64,000 nt of DNA from Synechococcus sp. CS-1330 (GCA_025128025.1 JAHLYR010000016.1:1-64000); one strand, 5' to 3'. Shown: positions 17,072 through 31,154, counted from the stretch's first letter. Notes: generated by a model not told the origin, from the sequence alone. Numbers and translations are program-made.

Positions 17072-19074
17072 TGGCGGTGCAGGTGGGTCAGTTGATCGGC
17101 GAGCGCTACCGGCTTGAGCAACGCCTCAGCTCCGCCCCGCTGGCAGAGGCTCCCCAGGGGGAACTCTGGCGCGCTAGCGATCAGCTAGCCGCCGAGGCGC
17201 CGATGGCCCTGCGGCTGCTGGGTCCAGCCATCGACCCGGCTCGGGCGCGCCAGCTCTGGGGCCGGTTGCAGGGGCTGCTGCATCCCCAGGTGCCCCGGCT
17301 CGGGGCGGCCATCCAGGCCCAGGAGGGTTTGTGGCTGGTGCGCGAATGGCAGGCCGGCCGCACCTACCAACTGCTGCTGCAGGCCCGTGCCGAGCGCCAG
17401 TTGGTGTTTGGTGCCGGCGAGGTGCTGCTGCTGCTGCGCCAGCTGCTGCCGGTGCTGGCCGTTTTGCATAGCCAGGACCTGGTGCACGGCGACCTCAGCC
17501 CCGCCAACCTGTTGCGCCGCGACAGCGACGGGCTGCCGGTGCTGCTCGATTTCGGCCTGGTGGCAGGCACGGCCGCCGCCACCCCGGGCTATGCCCCACC
17601 CGAGCGGGTTCGGGTCGTCGAGCCCTCCCAACCAGAGCCCTGGATGGACTTGCACGCCCTCGGGGTGGTGGCCCTGGTGCTGCTCAGCGGCGAGGAGCCC
17701 GCCCGGCTACTGGATCCGGTCACCATGGCCTGGCGCTGGCCGGCGGCCCTCAGTAATGAACCAGCCTTGCAGGCCCAAATCAGCCGCCTGCTGGAGCGCC
17801 AGCCCGGCGAGCGCTTTGCTTCCGCCTCCCAGGCCCTGGCTGCTTTTCAGGCCATACCGATGCCGGAGAGCACCGGTCCGGTGCCCCGCGCCGACCGCAC
17901 CGTCGCCCTGGTGCCCCCACCACCTTCAGCACCACCACCACCCCCTCCAGCACCTGCACCTGCACCTGCAGCACCTGCGGAACCCGCTCCGGAGCCGGAG
18001 CTCCCCCCACCCGCGGTGCGTAGCCGCTTGGAGGAGCGGGAGGAGGCCGCTGAAGGCGGCGTCTGGCCGGTGGTGATCGCCCTGGTGCTGTCGGCGGTTG
18101 TAGGCACCGCCCTGGGCTGGTGGTGGCTAAGCCGCGGTCGCTTGACCCTGCCCACCCCAGATGCGGCTCTGCAGTTGCCCAACAGCCTGCCGGCGGCGGA
18201 GGTGGATCAGCGCCAGCAGCTGCTCAACCGGCTGCGGGCCATGCAGGTGGATCGGGGCTGGTTCTTGAAGTTGGTGGATGCCAGCCTGCTGGCCCAGTTT
18301 CCGGAGCGGGGCGGCCGCTTGCCCAGCGATTCCCTCGACGACTCCCCCCTGCGCAAGGTTTGGAATGAGCTGGCTGAGGAGTGGCTGGCTCGGGTGGAGC
18401 AGCTACCTCTCGAGATTCGGCGCCGTTTGGGTTCCTACACAAATGGTGACTGGGAGAGGCGTCAGCAGGCCCTGGTTAGCCAGGGACTCAGCTCAGCGGT
18501 GTTGCGCCAGCTGGTGTCGGGTAGTGCCCAGAGCTTGCTGCCCGGCCGCCCCGGCGCTGACATCCCTGCCGAGCCCTTCCGCCAGCTGTGGTTTGCCGCG
18601 GCGGAGCAGGGCCTGGCCAACGTGCAGATCGAAGTGATTAAGGCCCAGGCCCAGGCAACCCAGGTGATTTCAGCCCAGGTTGAGGCTGGTGGTGCCCGGC
18701 TGTTCCCAGTGCGGTTGCCGCCGGGCTATCGCCTGGTGCTGGGCGTGAACGGCTCGCCCTTGATGCAGATGAGTGTGTTTAGTGCCGATGGCGAGCTGCT
18801 GGAAGCCAAGGGGCCCCTGCGGGTGGTCAGTTTGGGGGTGCAGAAGAACTCCCCAGTGCAGTTGCTGGTGACCAACGAGGGCGTGGCGCCGGCCCTGATC
18901 ACCCTGTCGCTGCGCGCCGATCCGCCCCCTGTCGCGCCACCGTCGGTGGCCGTCCCCGAGTCCTCACCCCAGGCGCCGGCAGCCCAGCTGGAGCCTCCCC
19001 AGGCCCAGACCGTGCCGGTGCCCGAACAGCCCGCCTCCGCGCCACCACCGCCCGTGCCACCGCTGGTGAACTGA
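17071..19074 (+). CDS. Membrane-anchored serine/threonine kinase-like protein, probably degenerate
   Basis: 667 residues in four parts: a kinase-like domain (about 9-265), a proline/alanine-rich linker (about 275-330), one membrane helix (about 331-352, WPVVIALVLSAVVGTALGWWW) and an extracytoplasmic region of about 300 residues ending in another proline-rich tail. The catalytic loop is HGDLSPANLL (139-148), the Mg motif DFG is at 160-162, and GYAPPER stands for the APE region. However, no glycine-rich loop is visible and the ATP-anchoring lysine position reads MALRLL, an arginine. It could be a pseudokinase or an atypical kinase with an HGD loop like aminoglycoside kinases. The C-terminal domain is not recognised. 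Shares one base with cysK. Confidence 0.75.
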   Translation: MAVQVGQLIGERYRLEQRLSSAPLAEAPQGELWRASDQLAAEAPMALRLLGPAIDPARARQLWGRLQGLLHPQVPRLGAAIQAQEGLWLVREWQAGRTYQLLLQARAERQLVFGAGEVLLLLRQLLPVLAVLHSQDLVHGDLSPANLLRRDSDGLPVLLDFGLVAGTAAATPGYAPPERVRVVEPSQPEPWMDLHALGVVALVLLSGEEPARLLDPVTMAWRWPAALSNEPALQAQISRLLERQPGERFASASQALAAFQAIPMPESTGPVPRADRTVALVPPPPSAPPPPPPAPAPAPAAPAEPAPEPELPPPAVRSRLEEREEAAEGGVWPVVIALVLSAVVGTALGWWWLSRGRLTLPTPDAALQLPNSLPAAEVDQRQQLLNRLRAMQVDRGWFLKLVDASLLAQFPERGGRLPSDSLDDSPLRKVWNELAEEWLARVEQLPLEIRRRLGSYTNGDWERRQQALVSQGLSSAVLRQLVSGSAQSLLPGRPGADIPAEPFRQLWFAAAEQGLANVQIEVIKAQAQATQVISAQVEAGGARLFPVRLPPGYRLVLGVNGSPLMQMSVFSADGELLEAKGPLRVVSLGVQKNSPVQLLVTNEGVAPALITLSLRADPPPVAPPSVAVPESSPQAPAAQLEPPQAQTVPVPEQPASAPPPPVPPLVN

Positions 19075-19133
19075 CTACAGCCGGGGTGGTTGCTTTGTTG
19101 CGCGCCTCCCTGCCCCGGAATCAGAGGGCGGAA

Positions 19134-19631
19134 TTAGAGGCGGGCGATTGCGGCCTTGGCGTCCTTGATGTCCTGCTTGCGCCGCTCCTCGTGACGCTTG
19201 TCGTGGAGCTTGCGGCCCTTGGCCAAACCGATTGTCAGCTTGATCCAGGAGCCCTTGAGATGCAGGTTCAGGGGGATCAGGGTGAGGCCTTTTTGATCTA
19301 GTGCAATCCGCATTTTGTCAATTTCGCGGCGGTGGGCCAGCAATTTGCGCACCCGCAGTGGCTCGTGGTTAAAAAAGGCGCTGGCATGGCTGTGGGGCGA
19401 AATGTGCACGTTGTGCAGCTGCATTTCCCCCTTGCGAATCAGGCAGAAGCCATCGCGCAGGTTTGATTGCCCGGCCCTGATCGACTTCACCTCGGTGCCA
19501 AATAGCTCCAGGCCGCACTCCAGGGTTTCCAGAATTTCGTATTGATGCCGGGCAAAGCGGTTGTCAGCCAGCAGCTTGTTGGCGGCATCGCGCTGGGCCT
19601 TAGCGCTCTTCTTGCCCCCGCCCTTGGCCAT
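19134..19631 (-). CDS. smpB: SsrA-binding protein SmpB
   Basis: Binds tmRNA and enters the ribosome with it to rescue stalled translation. The ATG at 19629-19631 gives 165 residues; the frame is open further upstream but that stretch resembles nothing. Family features: [18 protein letters not shown], the loop [10 protein letters not shown], and the C-terminal lysine-rich tail with GRKLHDKRH that occupies the mRNA channel. Divergent from ruvB with a 62-base gap. Confidence 0.96.
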   Translation of the reverse strand: MAKGGGKKSAKAQRDAANKLLADNRFARHQYEILETLECGLELFGTEVKSIRAGQSNLRDGFCLIRKGEMQLHNVHISPHSHASAFFNHEPLRVRKLLAHRREIDKMRIALDQKGLTLIPLNLHLKGSWIKLTIGLAKGRKLHDKRHEERRKQDIKDAKAAIARL

Positions 19632-19693
19632 CGCTGCTCCGCAACCGTCCCCTTGATCTACCGACCCTAGGGAGCCCCCGGTACCCTCGCTGC

Positions 19694-20776
19694 ATGGCCA
19701 TCGTCTCCTCGGGATCCTCGGCGCCCCGCGGCCGCCCCAGCCGCGACGAGCCACCAGCGCGCCTTGTGGACCCCGCTCCCGTGCTCGAGGAGGTCCCCGC
19801 CGCGGCCAGTGGCCTGCACCGGGAGGACAGTCTCCGCCCCAAGCGCCTTGCCGATTACATCGGCCAGAGCGAGCTCAAGCAGGTGCTGGCTATTGCGGTG
19901 GAGGCCACCCGCGCCCGCCAGGAGGCCCTCGACCACGTGCTGCTCTACGGCCCACCGGGCCTGGGCAAAACCACCATGGCTTTGGTGCTGGCCGAGGAGT
20001 TGGGTGTGCGCTGCCGCATCACCAGCGCCCCGGCCCTAGAGCGCCCCCGCGACATCGTTGGCCTGCTGGTCAACCTGCAGCCCCATGAGCTGCTGTTCAT
20101 CGACGAGATTCATCGGCTCAACCGGGTGGCCGAGGAAATTCTTTATCCAGCGATGGAGGATTACCGCCTCGATCTCACCGTGGGTAAGGGCACGACGGCC
20201 CGCACCCGCAGCTTGGATCTGCCACCTTTCACGCTCGTTGGCGCCACCACCCGGGCCGGATCGCTGAGCTCGCCGCTGCGGGATCGCTTCGGCCTGATTC
20301 AGCGGCTTGAGTTTTACGGGCTCGATGAACTTCAGCAAATTGTGGAGCGGGCCGCTGGCCTGCTGAAGATCAAGCTGGATGGTGGGGCCGCCCTGGAAGT
20401 TGCCCGCCGCTGTCGCGGCACCCCCCGCATCGCCAATCGGCTGCTGCGTCGGGTGCGCGATGTGGCTTCGGTGCGGGGCCATGGCCGCATCGGCGCGCCC
20501 CTGGTGGCTGAGGCCCTCAGCCTGCACCGCGTTGACGACCGCGGTCTCGATGCCAGTGACCGGCGCTTGCTCACCTTGATGCTCGAGGGCTACGGCGGCG
20601 GCCCCGTGGGCCTCGACACCCTGGCCGCCGGCCTAGGCGAAGATTCCGCCACCCTCGAAGCGGTGGTGGAGCCCTACCTGTTGCAGCTGGGTTTTCTGCA
20701 GCGCACCCCCCGGGGCCGGCTGGTTACCCCGGCGGGCCGCAACCACCTGGGCTGGCCGGCTAAGGCAGCCGCATGA
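19694..20776 (+). CDS. ruvB: Holliday junction branch migration helicase RuvB
   Basis: AAA+ motor that drives branch migration of Holliday junctions with RuvA. 360 residues. Walker A GPPGLGKT at 86-93, Walker B LFIDEIH at 134-140, sensor GATTRAG and the arginine finger region SPLRDRFG follow, then the winged-helix domain (about 280-350). An N-terminal extension of about 45 variable residues is common in cyanobacteria. Followed after 13 bases by a TPR gene. Confidence 0.97.
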   Translation: MAIVSSGSSAPRGRPSRDEPPARLVDPAPVLEEVPAAASGLHREDSLRPKRLADYIGQSELKQVLAIAVEATRARQEALDHVLLYGPPGLGKTTMALVLAEELGVRCRITSAPALERPRDIVGLLVNLQPHELLFIDEIHRLNRVAEEILYPAMEDYRLDLTVGKGTTARTRSLDLPPFTLVGATTRAGSLSSPLRDRFGLIQRLEFYGLDELQQIVERAAGLLKIKLDGGAALEVARRCRGTPRIANRLLRRVRDVASVRGHGRIGAPLVAEALSLHRVDDRGLDASDRRLLTLMLEGYGGGPVGLDTLAAGLGEDSATLEAVVEPYLLQLGFLQRTPRGRLVTPAGRNHLGWPAKAAA

Positions 20777-20789
20777 CCAGCAGCCAACC

Positions 20790-21548
20790 ATGATTCCAAC
20801 GTTCTTTTCCTTGCTGCTGGGCCTGCAGCTGCTACTGCCCCAGCTGTTTGATCAGGCCCTCAGCGCCAGCCGGCAGGGGCGCTTTGATGAGGCCCTGCCC
20901 CTTTGGAACCAGGTGCTGGAGGTGGCCCCGGACGATGCGGCGGCCTGGAGCAATCGCGGCAATGTGCAGCTAGCCCTGGGCGATCCCCGCGCCGCCATCG
21001 CTGACCAGACCAAGGCGATGCAGCTCGATGGCGAGAGCCCCGATCCCCACCTCAATCGCGGCACAGCCGAGGAGGCCCTGGGCCAGTGGGCTGCCGCCGA
21101 AGCCGACTACCGCTGGATCCTGGAGCGAGCCCCGCAGGACGCGGGTGAACCGCGCGCTTCGGCCCTCTACAACCTCGGCAACGTGCAGGGCTCCTTGGGC
21201 GACTGGCAGGAGGCGCGTAGTTGTTTTGAGGCCGCTTCCCTGGCTAGGCCAGGCTTTGCCATGGCCCGCTCCAGTGCCGCCCTGGCGGCCTTCCAGCTGG
21301 GCGATCGCGCCGATGCCGAGCGGCAGCTGCGCAACCTAATCCGTCGCTATCCCCTGTTTGCTGATGCCCGTGCTGGTCTCACGGCGCTGCTCTGGCAGAA
21401 GGGGGCTCGCGGTGAGGCCGAAAGCAACTGGGCTGCGGCCTCCGGCCTCGATCCCCGCTACCGGCAGCAAGAATGGTTGCTTGCGACGCGGCGTTGGCCC
21501 CCCGAGCCGGTGGAAGCTTTGGCGCAATTCCTCGCTTTGGCCCCCTGA
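20790..21548 (+). CDS. TPR-repeat protein, possibly exported
   Basis: 252 residues. A hydrophobic start (IPTFFSLLLGLQLLLP) suggests a signal peptide or anchor. It is followed by about five tetratricopeptide units, for example ALSASRQGRFDEALPLWNQV, WSNRGNVQLALGDPRAAI and LYNLGNVQGSLGDWQEA. TPR arrays mediate protein contacts; there is no enzyme motif. Lies between ruvB and an M20 peptidase gene, 14 bases before the latter's ATG. A partner cannot be named. Confidence 0.82.
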   Translation: MIPTFFSLLLGLQLLLPQLFDQALSASRQGRFDEALPLWNQVLEVAPDDAAAWSNRGNVQLALGDPRAAIADQTKAMQLDGESPDPHLNRGTAEEALGQWAAAEADYRWILERAPQDAGEPRASALYNLGNVQGSLGDWQEARSCFEAASLARPGFAMARSSAALAAFQLGDRADAERQLRNLIRRYPLFADARAGLTALLWQKGARGEAESNWAAASGLDPRYRQQEWLLATRRWPPEPVEALAQFLALAP

Positions 21549-21562
21549 ACGATGGCCCTCGA

Positions 21563-22795
21563 ATGACGGCAACACCCTGCAGCTTGAATTGGCAGGCCCT
21601 GGGGCTTGAGCAGGCCCTGGCCGAGGTGTTGCCGGAGCTGATCCAGTTGCGGCGCCATATTCATCGCCACCCCGAGTTAAGTGGCCATGAGCAGCAGACC
21701 GCTGCCCTGGTGGCAGGTGAGCTGAGGCGCTGGGGTTGGCAGGTGCGCGAGGGCGTCGGTCGCACCGGCGTGCTGGCGGAGCTGGGGCCAGAGCATGGCC
21801 CTGACGGCTTGTCCGCCCCCCTGGTGGCCCTGCGGGTGGATATGGATGCCCTGCCGGTGGAGGAGCGCACCGGTCTCGACTACGCCTCCACCCAGCAGGG
21901 CTTGATGCATGCCTGCGGCCACGACCTGCACACCGCCGTGGGACTGGGGGTGGCCTACCTGTTGGCTGAGCTTGTCGAGCGCCACCCCGGGCTGCTCACG
22001 GCCCGGGTGCGGCTGTTGTTTCAGCCCGCTGAGGAAACGGCCCAGGGGGCGGCCTGGATGAAGGCGGATGGCGCCATGGACGGCGTGGCAGCCCTGTTTG
22101 GTGTGCACGTGTTTCCCAGCCTGGCGGCGGGTACGATCGGCGTGCGCAGCGGCAGCCTTACGGCGGCGGCCGGTGAGCTGGAGGTGGAGGTGCTGGGCGA
22201 GGGCGGCCACGGCGCCCGGCCCCACCAGAGCACTGACGCCATTTGGATTGCGGCGCGGGTGGTGAGTGGTCTGCAGGAGGCGATCAGCCGCCGCCTTGAT
22301 GCCCTGCATCCGGTGGTGGTGAGTTTCGGGCGTATCGAGGGCGGCAAGGCTTTCAATGTGATCGCCGACCATGTGCGTCTGCTCGGCACGGTGCGATGCC
22401 TCGACACCGAAGTGCACGCCCAGCTGCCGGGCTGGATCGAAGACACGGTGCAGGCCCTCTGCCGCGGCCATGGCGGCGAGGCCCGGGTGCGCTATCGGGT
22501 GATTTCACCGCCTGTACACAACGACCCTGCCCTCACCGAGCTGGTGGCTGAAGCTGGGGTGGAGTTGCTTGGTCGCCAGCAGGTGCAGTGGCTCGAGCAG
22601 CCGTCTTTGGGAGCAGAGGATTTCGCCGAATTGCTCGATGGCACCCGCGGCACCATGTTTCGATTGGGGGTGGCGGGGCCTCAGGGCTGCACGCCTTTGC
22701 ACAGCAACAGCTTTGCTCCAGACGAAGCGGCCCTGCCGGTGGGCATTGGCGTGCTCACCTTGAGCCTGCTGCGCTGGATGGAGCGGTGCCCGTGA
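21563..22795 (+). CDS. M20D-family amidohydrolase (IAA-amino acid hydrolase/hippurate hydrolase type)
   Basis: 410 residues from ATG 21563; the upstream in-frame stretch overlaps the TPR gene and is unlikely to be coding. Metal-site motifs of M20D are intact: LRVDMDALPVEE (about 92-103), HACGHDLH (about 115-122) and LFQPAEE (about 154-160), with LGAEDFAELL carrying the C-terminal ligand region. The family hydrolyses N-acyl amino acids or small peptides. Its 3' end overlaps the DUF3188 gene by 4 bp (GTGA). Substrate unknown. Confidence 0.9.
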   Translation: MTATPCSLNWQALGLEQALAEVLPELIQLRRHIHRHPELSGHEQQTAALVAGELRRWGWQVREGVGRTGVLAELGPEHGPDGLSAPLVALRVDMDALPVEERTGLDYASTQQGLMHACGHDLHTAVGLGVAYLLAELVERHPGLLTARVRLLFQPAEETAQGAAWMKADGAMDGVAALFGVHVFPSLAAGTIGVRSGSLTAAAGELEVEVLGEGGHGARPHQSTDAIWIAARVVSGLQEAISRRLDALHPVVVSFGRIEGGKAFNVIADHVRLLGTVRCLDTEVHAQLPGWIEDTVQALCRGHGGEARVRYRVISPPVHNDPALTELVAEAGVELLGRQQVQWLEQPSLGAEDFAELLDGTRGTMFRLGVAGPQGCTPLHSNSFAPDEAALPVGIGVLTLSLLRWMERCP

Positions 22796-23010
22796 GGCAA
22801 AGGCCCTGGCTGCGGGGGTTGCTGGCCCTCTCCTCGCCCCTGTTGATCCTGCTGGCGCTGCTGGTGCTGCTGCAGCGCCGCGGCGTCGATCGGATTCCAG
22901 CCTTGCCAGCCCTGCTGATCGGCACGGGCTTGCTGGTAAACAGTGCCGTGGGCCGGCGGCGGCGAAGGCGCGAGCTGCTGGCGGCCCTGCGCCACGATGG
23001 GGATGTATGA
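22792..23010 (+). CDS. DUF3188-like small membrane protein
   Basis: 72 residues from a GTG that overlaps the stop of the M20 gene. Two hydrophobic segments (about 9-26 and 34-50) are separated by RRGVDRIP and followed by a strongly basic run (GRRRRRREL), so a two-helix hairpin with cytoplasmic ends is predicted. It resembles the cyanobacterial DUF3188 proteins. The stop overlaps the following ATG (ATGA), so it is embedded in a coupled series M20-DUF3188-HEAT. No function is known. Confidence 0.72.
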   Translation: MRQRPWLRGLLALSSPLLILLALLVLLQRRGVDRIPALPALLIGTGLLVNSAVGRRRRRRELLAALRHDGDV

Positions 23011-23597
23011 CCAATCCCTCCCCCGATCTTGCGGCCCTGCGTGAGGCCATCCTTTGCGGAGACCCCAGTCGGGCCATGCCGGCCCTGGTGGGTTTGCGGG
23101 AGGTGCCGCTGGAGCAGGCTGTGCCCTTACTGCTGCTCGGGCTGGAGCAGAGCATGTTCATGGTGCGCTCGCTCAGCTGCGCCGGCCTTGGGGTGAAGCA
23201 AAACGAGGCCGGCTGGCAGGCGCTGGTGGCCGCGATGCAGGGCGATGAGGACGCCAATGTGCGGGCCGAAGCTGCCAACTCCCTTGTGAGCCACTGCCTG
23301 GAGCGGGCCTGGCCCCTGCTGCGTGATGTGTTTGCAGCCGATCAGCAGTGGCTGGTGCGCTGCAGCATCCTTTCGGCTCTGGCTGAGCAGCCGGCTATCG
23401 ATCCGGCCTGGTTGCTGGAGCTGGCGTCGATGGCGATCACAGACGCCGATGGCACGGTGAGGGTGGGAGGCGCCGAGATCCTGGCTCGCCTGGTGCGGGA
23501 GCAGGGCGATGCCGAGGCCCGGGTCCTGTTGCAGCAGCTGCAGGCTGACCCCGACCACCGGGTGGTGGCCGCGGCACTTAATGGTCTGCAGAGCTAG
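23007..23597 (+). CDS. HEAT-repeat protein
   Basis: 196 residues made of about five helical repeats, such as PALVGLREVPLEQAVPLLL, VRAEAANSLV and VRVGGAEILARLV. This pattern matches HEAT or PBS-lyase-like repeats. In cyanobacteria such proteins include phycobilin lyases and scaffold factors; no lyase-specific residues could be recognised, so only the fold is called. It ends 12 bases before the riboswitch upstream of thiC. Confidence 0.8.
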   Translation: MTNPSPDLAALREAILCGDPSRAMPALVGLREVPLEQAVPLLLLGLEQSMFMVRSLSCAGLGVKQNEAGWQALVAAMQGDEDANVRAEAANSLVSHCLERAWPLLRDVFAADQQWLVRCSILSALAEQPAIDPAWLLELASMAITDADGTVRVGGAEILARLVREQGDAEARVLLQQLQADPDHRVVAAALNGLQS

Positions 23598-23607
23598 GTT
23601 GGATAGG

Positions 23608-25146
<1,539 letters not shown>

Positions 25147-25187
25147 GATCCCCTGTTTGGGGTTCACGGTTCTGTGAGTTGACATAA

Positions 25188-25215
25188 AAAAGCCCCGCCG
25201 TTAGGCGGGGCTTTT
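25188..25215. terminator. Bidirectional intrinsic terminator between thiC and tkt
   Basis: AAAAGCCCCGCC (25188-25199) and GGCGGGGCTTTT (25204-25215) form a perfect 12-bp stem with a 4-base loop. The A-run before and T-run after the GC core make it work in both directions, fitting the convergent genes thiC and tkt. Confidence 0.92.
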
Positions 25216-25229
25216 CAGTCTCTGTTGAA

Positions 25230-27236
25230 TCAGCCCAGCGCCTTGGCTGTTGCCACCACGTTGTCGACGGTGAAGCCAAACTTCTCGAGGCAGACCGGGC
25301 CGGGAGCGGATGCGCCGAAGCGGTCGATCGAGATGCAGGCGCCATCGAAGCCGGTGTACTTGTGCCAGCCGAAGGAGCTTGATGCTTCCACCACAACCCG
25401 CTTGCGCACGGCGGCGGGCAGCACGCTTTCGCGGTAGGCGGCATCCTGCTCTTCGAACAGCTCGATGCAAGGCATCGAAACCACCCGCACGTTTTTGCCT
25501 TCGGCGCGCAGCTGGGCTGCGGCTTTGGTGCAGAGCTCCAGCTCGGTGCCGGTGCCAATCAGGATTAGTTCCGGGGTGCCATTGCTGTCTTCCAGGATGT
25601 AGCCACCTTTGGCCACATGGGCTGCAGCCGAACCAGGCTGGTTGGCCATGGCCTGACGGCTGAGGGCCAGCACGGTGGGGCGCTTGCGGTTGGTGACGGC
25701 CACCTGATAAGCACCCATGGTCTCGTTGCCATCGCCGGGGCGCATCACCAGCAGGTTGGGGATGGCGCGCAGGTTGGCCAGGGTTTCCACCGGCTGGTGG
25801 GTGGGGCCGTCTTCGCCCAGACCGATCGAGTCGTGGGTGAGCACGTAGATCACGCCCAGCTCGCTCAGGGCTGAAAGGCGCATGGCGCCGATCATGTAGC
25901 CGGCGAACACCAGGAAGGTGCCGCCGTAGGGGATCAGGCCGCTGCCGTGGTAAGCGATGCCATTCATGATCGCTGCCATGGCGTGCTCGCGCACACCGAA
26001 GTGCAGATAGCGGTTGGCCTCACCACCCTTCTGGAAGCTGGCCTCGCCCTTGATATCGGTGAGGTTGGAGTGGGTGAGGTCGGCGGAGCCGCCGATCAGC
26101 TCGGGCAGGTTGGGGCCGAAGGCGTTAAGGGCGTTGTAGGAGTGCATGCGGGTGGCCAAACCCTTGTCTTCGGGGCTGAAGCTGGGCAGGGAAGCGTCCC
26201 AGCCCTGGGGCAGTTCACCGCGCAGCTGGCGCTCAAATTCAGCCGCTTCGGCGGGGTACTGGCTGCGATAGGTGGCCAGGCTGGCGTTCCAGGCGGCTTC
26301 TAGTGCTTCACCGCGGCTAATCGCTTGGCGCCAGTGGTCGTAGGCATCCTGGGGAACCTCAAATTCGCCGTAGCTCCAGTCGAGGGCTTTGCGGGTGAGC
26401 TCTGCCTCGTCGGCGCCTAGGGCTGCGCCGTGCACGCCAGCGGTATTGGCCTTATTCGGTGAGCCGTAGCCGATTGTGGTCGTCACCTTGATCAAGCTGG
26501 GCTTGTCTGTGACTGCTTTGGCGGCCTCGATGGCTTGGGCAATGGCGGCCACATCGGTGTTGCCATCCTTGACGTGGATGGTGTGCCAGCCATAGGCCTC
26601 GTAGCGCTTCAGCACGTCCTCGGTGAAGGAAACCGAGGTGTTGCCGTCGATGGTGATGTGGTTGTCGTCGTAGAGGGCAATCAGCTTGCCCAAGCCAAGG
26701 TGGCCGGCCAGGGAGGCGGCTTCACCGCTCACGCCTTCTTGGTTGCAGCCGTCGCCCATGATCACGTAGGTGTAGTGATCAACCAGGTCGCAGCCGGGCT
26801 TGTTGAACTTGGCAGCCAGGTGCGCTTCGGCGATGGCCAAGCCCACGGCGTTGGAGATGCCCTGGCCGAGGGGGCCGGTGGTGACCTCAACTCCTGGGGT
26901 TTCGAAGGTTTCAGGGTGACCAGGGGTGCGGCTGCCCCACTGGCGGAACTGCTTGATGTCTTCGATGGTCACCGAGTCGTAGCCGGTGAGGTGCAGCAGG
27001 GCGTAGAGCAACATGCAGCCGTGGCCAGCCGAGAGCACGAAGCGGTCCCGGTTAAACCACTTGGGGTTCTTTGGGTTGTGCTTGAGCAGCTTGTCCCACA
27101 GGGCGAAGGCCATTGGGGCGCAGCCCATGGGCAGGCCGGGGTGACCCGAATTGCTCTTATTGATCGCGTCAATCGCTAAGAAGCGGATGCTGTTGACGCA
27201 GAGCGATTCGACGGATGTGGAGGGAGCGGCGACCAT
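25230..27236 (-). CDS. tkt: Transketolase
   Basis: Thiamine-diphosphate enzyme of the Calvin cycle and pentose phosphate pathway, moving two-carbon ketol units. The ATG at 27234-27236 gives 668 residues, the usual size. TPP-binding core [13 protein letters not shown] is at about 158-170, with [13 protein letters not shown] and [14 protein letters not shown] upstream. The pyrimidine domain contains [11 protein letters not shown], and the C-terminal domain follows. It lies 34 bases after fabF's stop on the same strand, so the acpP-fabF-tkt order may be one transcript. Confidence 0.97.
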   Translation of the reverse strand: MVAAPSTSVESLCVNSIRFLAIDAINKSNSGHPGLPMGCAPMAFALWDKLLKHNPKNPKWFNRDRFVLSAGHGCMLLYALLHLTGYDSVTIEDIKQFRQWGSRTPGHPETFETPGVEVTTGPLGQGISNAVGLAIAEAHLAAKFNKPGCDLVDHYTYVIMGDGCNQEGVSGEAASLAGHLGLGKLIALYDDNHITIDGNTSVSFTEDVLKRYEAYGWHTIHVKDGNTDVAAIAQAIEAAKAVTDKPSLIKVTTTIGYGSPNKANTAGVHGAALGADEAELTRKALDWSYGEFEVPQDAYDHWRQAISRGEALEAAWNASLATYRSQYPAEAAEFERQLRGELPQGWDASLPSFSPEDKGLATRMHSYNALNAFGPNLPELIGGSADLTHSNLTDIKGEASFQKGGEANRYLHFGVREHAMAAIMNGIAYHGSGLIPYGGTFLVFAGYMIGAMRLSALSELGVIYVLTHDSIGLGEDGPTHQPVETLANLRAIPNLLVMRPGDGNETMGAYQVAVTNRKRPTVLALSRQAMANQPGSAAAHVAKGGYILEDSNGTPELILIGTGTELELCTKAAAQLRAEGKNVRVVSMPCIELFEEQDAAYRESVLPAAVRKRVVVEASSSFGWHKYTGFDGACISIDRFGASAPGPVCLEKFGFTVDNVVATAKALG

Positions 27237-27270
27237 GGCTAAGGCAGGTGGGGGAGTGGGAGGAGCAGGC

Positions 27271-28518
27271 TCACGCCATGCGGCGGAACGCCAGGCAGAC
27301 GTTGTGACCGCCAAACCCGAAGGAATTGGAGAGCACCACGTTGAGGGTGTGTTCCCTGGCCTGGTTGGGAACCACATCCAGATCGCAGGCCGGATCCGGA
27401 TTTTGGTAATTGATGGTAGGTGGCACCAGGTTGTGCTCAATAGCCAGCACCGCTGCGACCGCCTCAATGCCGCCGCTGCCTCCAAGGAGGTGGCCGGTCA
27501 TTGATTTCGTGGAGCTCACGGGTATCTGGTAGGCCCAATCCCCGAGGGCACTCTTAATCGCGGAGGTTTCGTTGCTGTCGTTGGCCTGGGTGCTGGTGCC
27601 GTGGGCATTGACGTAGTCGACGGCTTCGGGTTCAAGCCGGGCATCCTTGAGAGCAAGACGCATGGCTTCAGCACCACCAACCCCCCCGGGGGAAGGTGAG
27701 GTGATGTGGTGAGCGTCGCAGGTCATGCCGTAGCCCACCACCTCGGCCAGGATCTGGGCACCACGGGCCTGGGCGTGCTCAAGGCTCTCGAGCACGATTA
27801 CCCCGGCACCTTCACCGATCACGAAGCCATTGCGCTCGGCGTCGAAGGGGCGACTTGCAGTGGTGGGGTCGTCGTTGCGGAAGGACAGCGCCTTAGCGCT
27901 GGCAAAACCTGCTACTCCCAAAGGAGTAATGGCCGATTCGGCTCCACCAGCGACCATGACGTCAGCCAGGCCTAGCTGGATCAGCCGGTAGGCATCACCG
28001 ATGGCGTTGGAGCCGGCGGCGCAGGCGGTGGCTACCGCACTGCTTGGTCCCTTGGCACCAAGGGCAATCGCCGTTAGGCCAGTCGCCATATTGGGGATCA
28101 TCATCGGCACGCAGAACGGACTCACCCGATCCGGGCCCCGATCCTTGAGCACGTGGGCCTGGGTTTCCATCATCAGCAGGCCGCCAACGCCGGAGCCAAT
28201 GGCTGTGCCTACCCGGTGTTGGTTGGACTCATCAATGGTGAGTCCCGCATGTGCGACGGCTTGCTTGGCGGCGATTACCCCAAACTGACAAAAGCGATCC
28301 CAGCGCTTGGATTCCTTGGGCTCTAGCCAGCCGGAGGGATCAAAATCTTTTACTTCAGCTGCGAAGCGACAGGCATGACGACTGGCATCAAAAAGAGTGA
28401 TACCCGCCACGCCGTTGCGCGCCGTGCTCAGACCCTCCCAGTAGCTGGAGACGTCGTTACCGATCGGTGTGATCGCGCCGAGACCGGTGACGACGACGCG
28501 CTGGAGACCCTGCACCAT
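27271..28518 (-). CDS. fabF: 3-oxoacyl-ACP synthase II (FabF)
   Basis: Elongates fatty acids by condensing acyl-ACP with malonyl-ACP. 415 residues. The Cys-His-His triad is visible: nucleophile Cys in [13 protein letters not shown] (about 165), His in [14 protein letters not shown] (about 305) and His in [12 protein letters not shown] (about 341). Start ATG at 28516-28518 lies 8 bases downstream of the acpP stop, the classic acpP-fabF pair. Confidence 0.97.
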   Translation of the reverse strand: MVQGLQRVVVTGLGAITPIGNDVSSYWEGLSTARNGVAGITLFDASRHACRFAAEVKDFDPSGWLEPKESKRWDRFCQFGVIAAKQAVAHAGLTIDESNQHRVGTAIGSGVGGLLMMETQAHVLKDRGPDRVSPFCVPMMIPNMATGLTAIALGAKGPSSAVATACAAGSNAIGDAYRLIQLGLADVMVAGGAESAITPLGVAGFASAKALSFRNDDPTTASRPFDAERNGFVIGEGAGVIVLESLEHAQARGAQILAEVVGYGMTCDAHHITSPSPGGVGGAEAMRLALKDARLEPEAVDYVNAHGTSTQANDSNETSAIKSALGDWAYQIPVSSTKSMTGHLLGGSGGIEAVAAVLAIEHNLVPPTINYQNPDPACDLDVVPNQAREHTLNVVLSNSFGFGGHNVCLAFRRMA

Positions 28519-28526
28519 GGGGTGGC

Positions 28527-28769
28527 TCAGGCCTGCTTGTCCTGAATGAACTTGACGGCATCGCCAACGGTGGTGATGCCTTCGGCAGCCTCGTCAGGAA
28601 TTTCGATGTCAAAGGCTTCTTCCAGAGCCATTACCAGCTCGACGGTGTCGAGGGAATCGGCACCCAGATCATTCTGAAAGTTTGATTCGGGCTTCACTTC
28701 CCCAGCGTCAACGCTGAGCTGCTCGGCAACGATCGAGCGCACTTTCTCGTAGATCGCTTCCTGGGACAT
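28527..28769 (-). CDS. acpP: Acyl carrier protein
   Basis: 80 residues, acidic, four-helix carrier of growing fatty acyl chains. The phosphopantetheine serine is in [16 protein letters not shown], Ser39 by count, and [19 protein letters not shown] follows as in the family. Heads the reverse run acpP-fabF-tkt and is divergent from psaC across 151 bases. Confidence 0.97.
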   Translation of the reverse strand: MSQEAIYEKVRSIVAEQLSVDAGEVKPESNFQNDLGADSLDTVELVMALEEAFDIEIPDEAAEGITTVGDAVKFIQDKQA

Positions 28770-28830
28770 GGCCGCTGTGAGAGTCGACGCACTCTACGGG
28801 TCACCCCGCTGGGCTCCCCCCGGCGTATGA

Positions 28831-29166
<336 letters not shown>

Positions 29167-29195
29167 AGATGATTGGCGCTATTGCCAATAAGCTC

Positions 29196-29223
29196 AAGCC
29201 CGGCCCTTCGCCGGGCTTTTTTG
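29196..29223 (+). terminator. Intrinsic terminator after psaC
   Basis: AAGCCCGGC (29196-29204), loop CCTTC, GCCGGGCTT (29210-29218) and then a T-run to about 29222. Placed 30 bases after the psaC stop and 26 before glmS. Confidence 0.93.
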
Positions 29224-29248
29224 TTGCGCTCTTTGCTGGCCCAGGCCT

Positions 29249-31154
<1,906 letters not shown>

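Noticed and set aside
19081-19118. Pairing CCGGGG/CCCCGG between the kinase-like gene and smpB
   Set aside because: A 6-bp stem with a 26-base loop and no T-run; likely chance at this GC.
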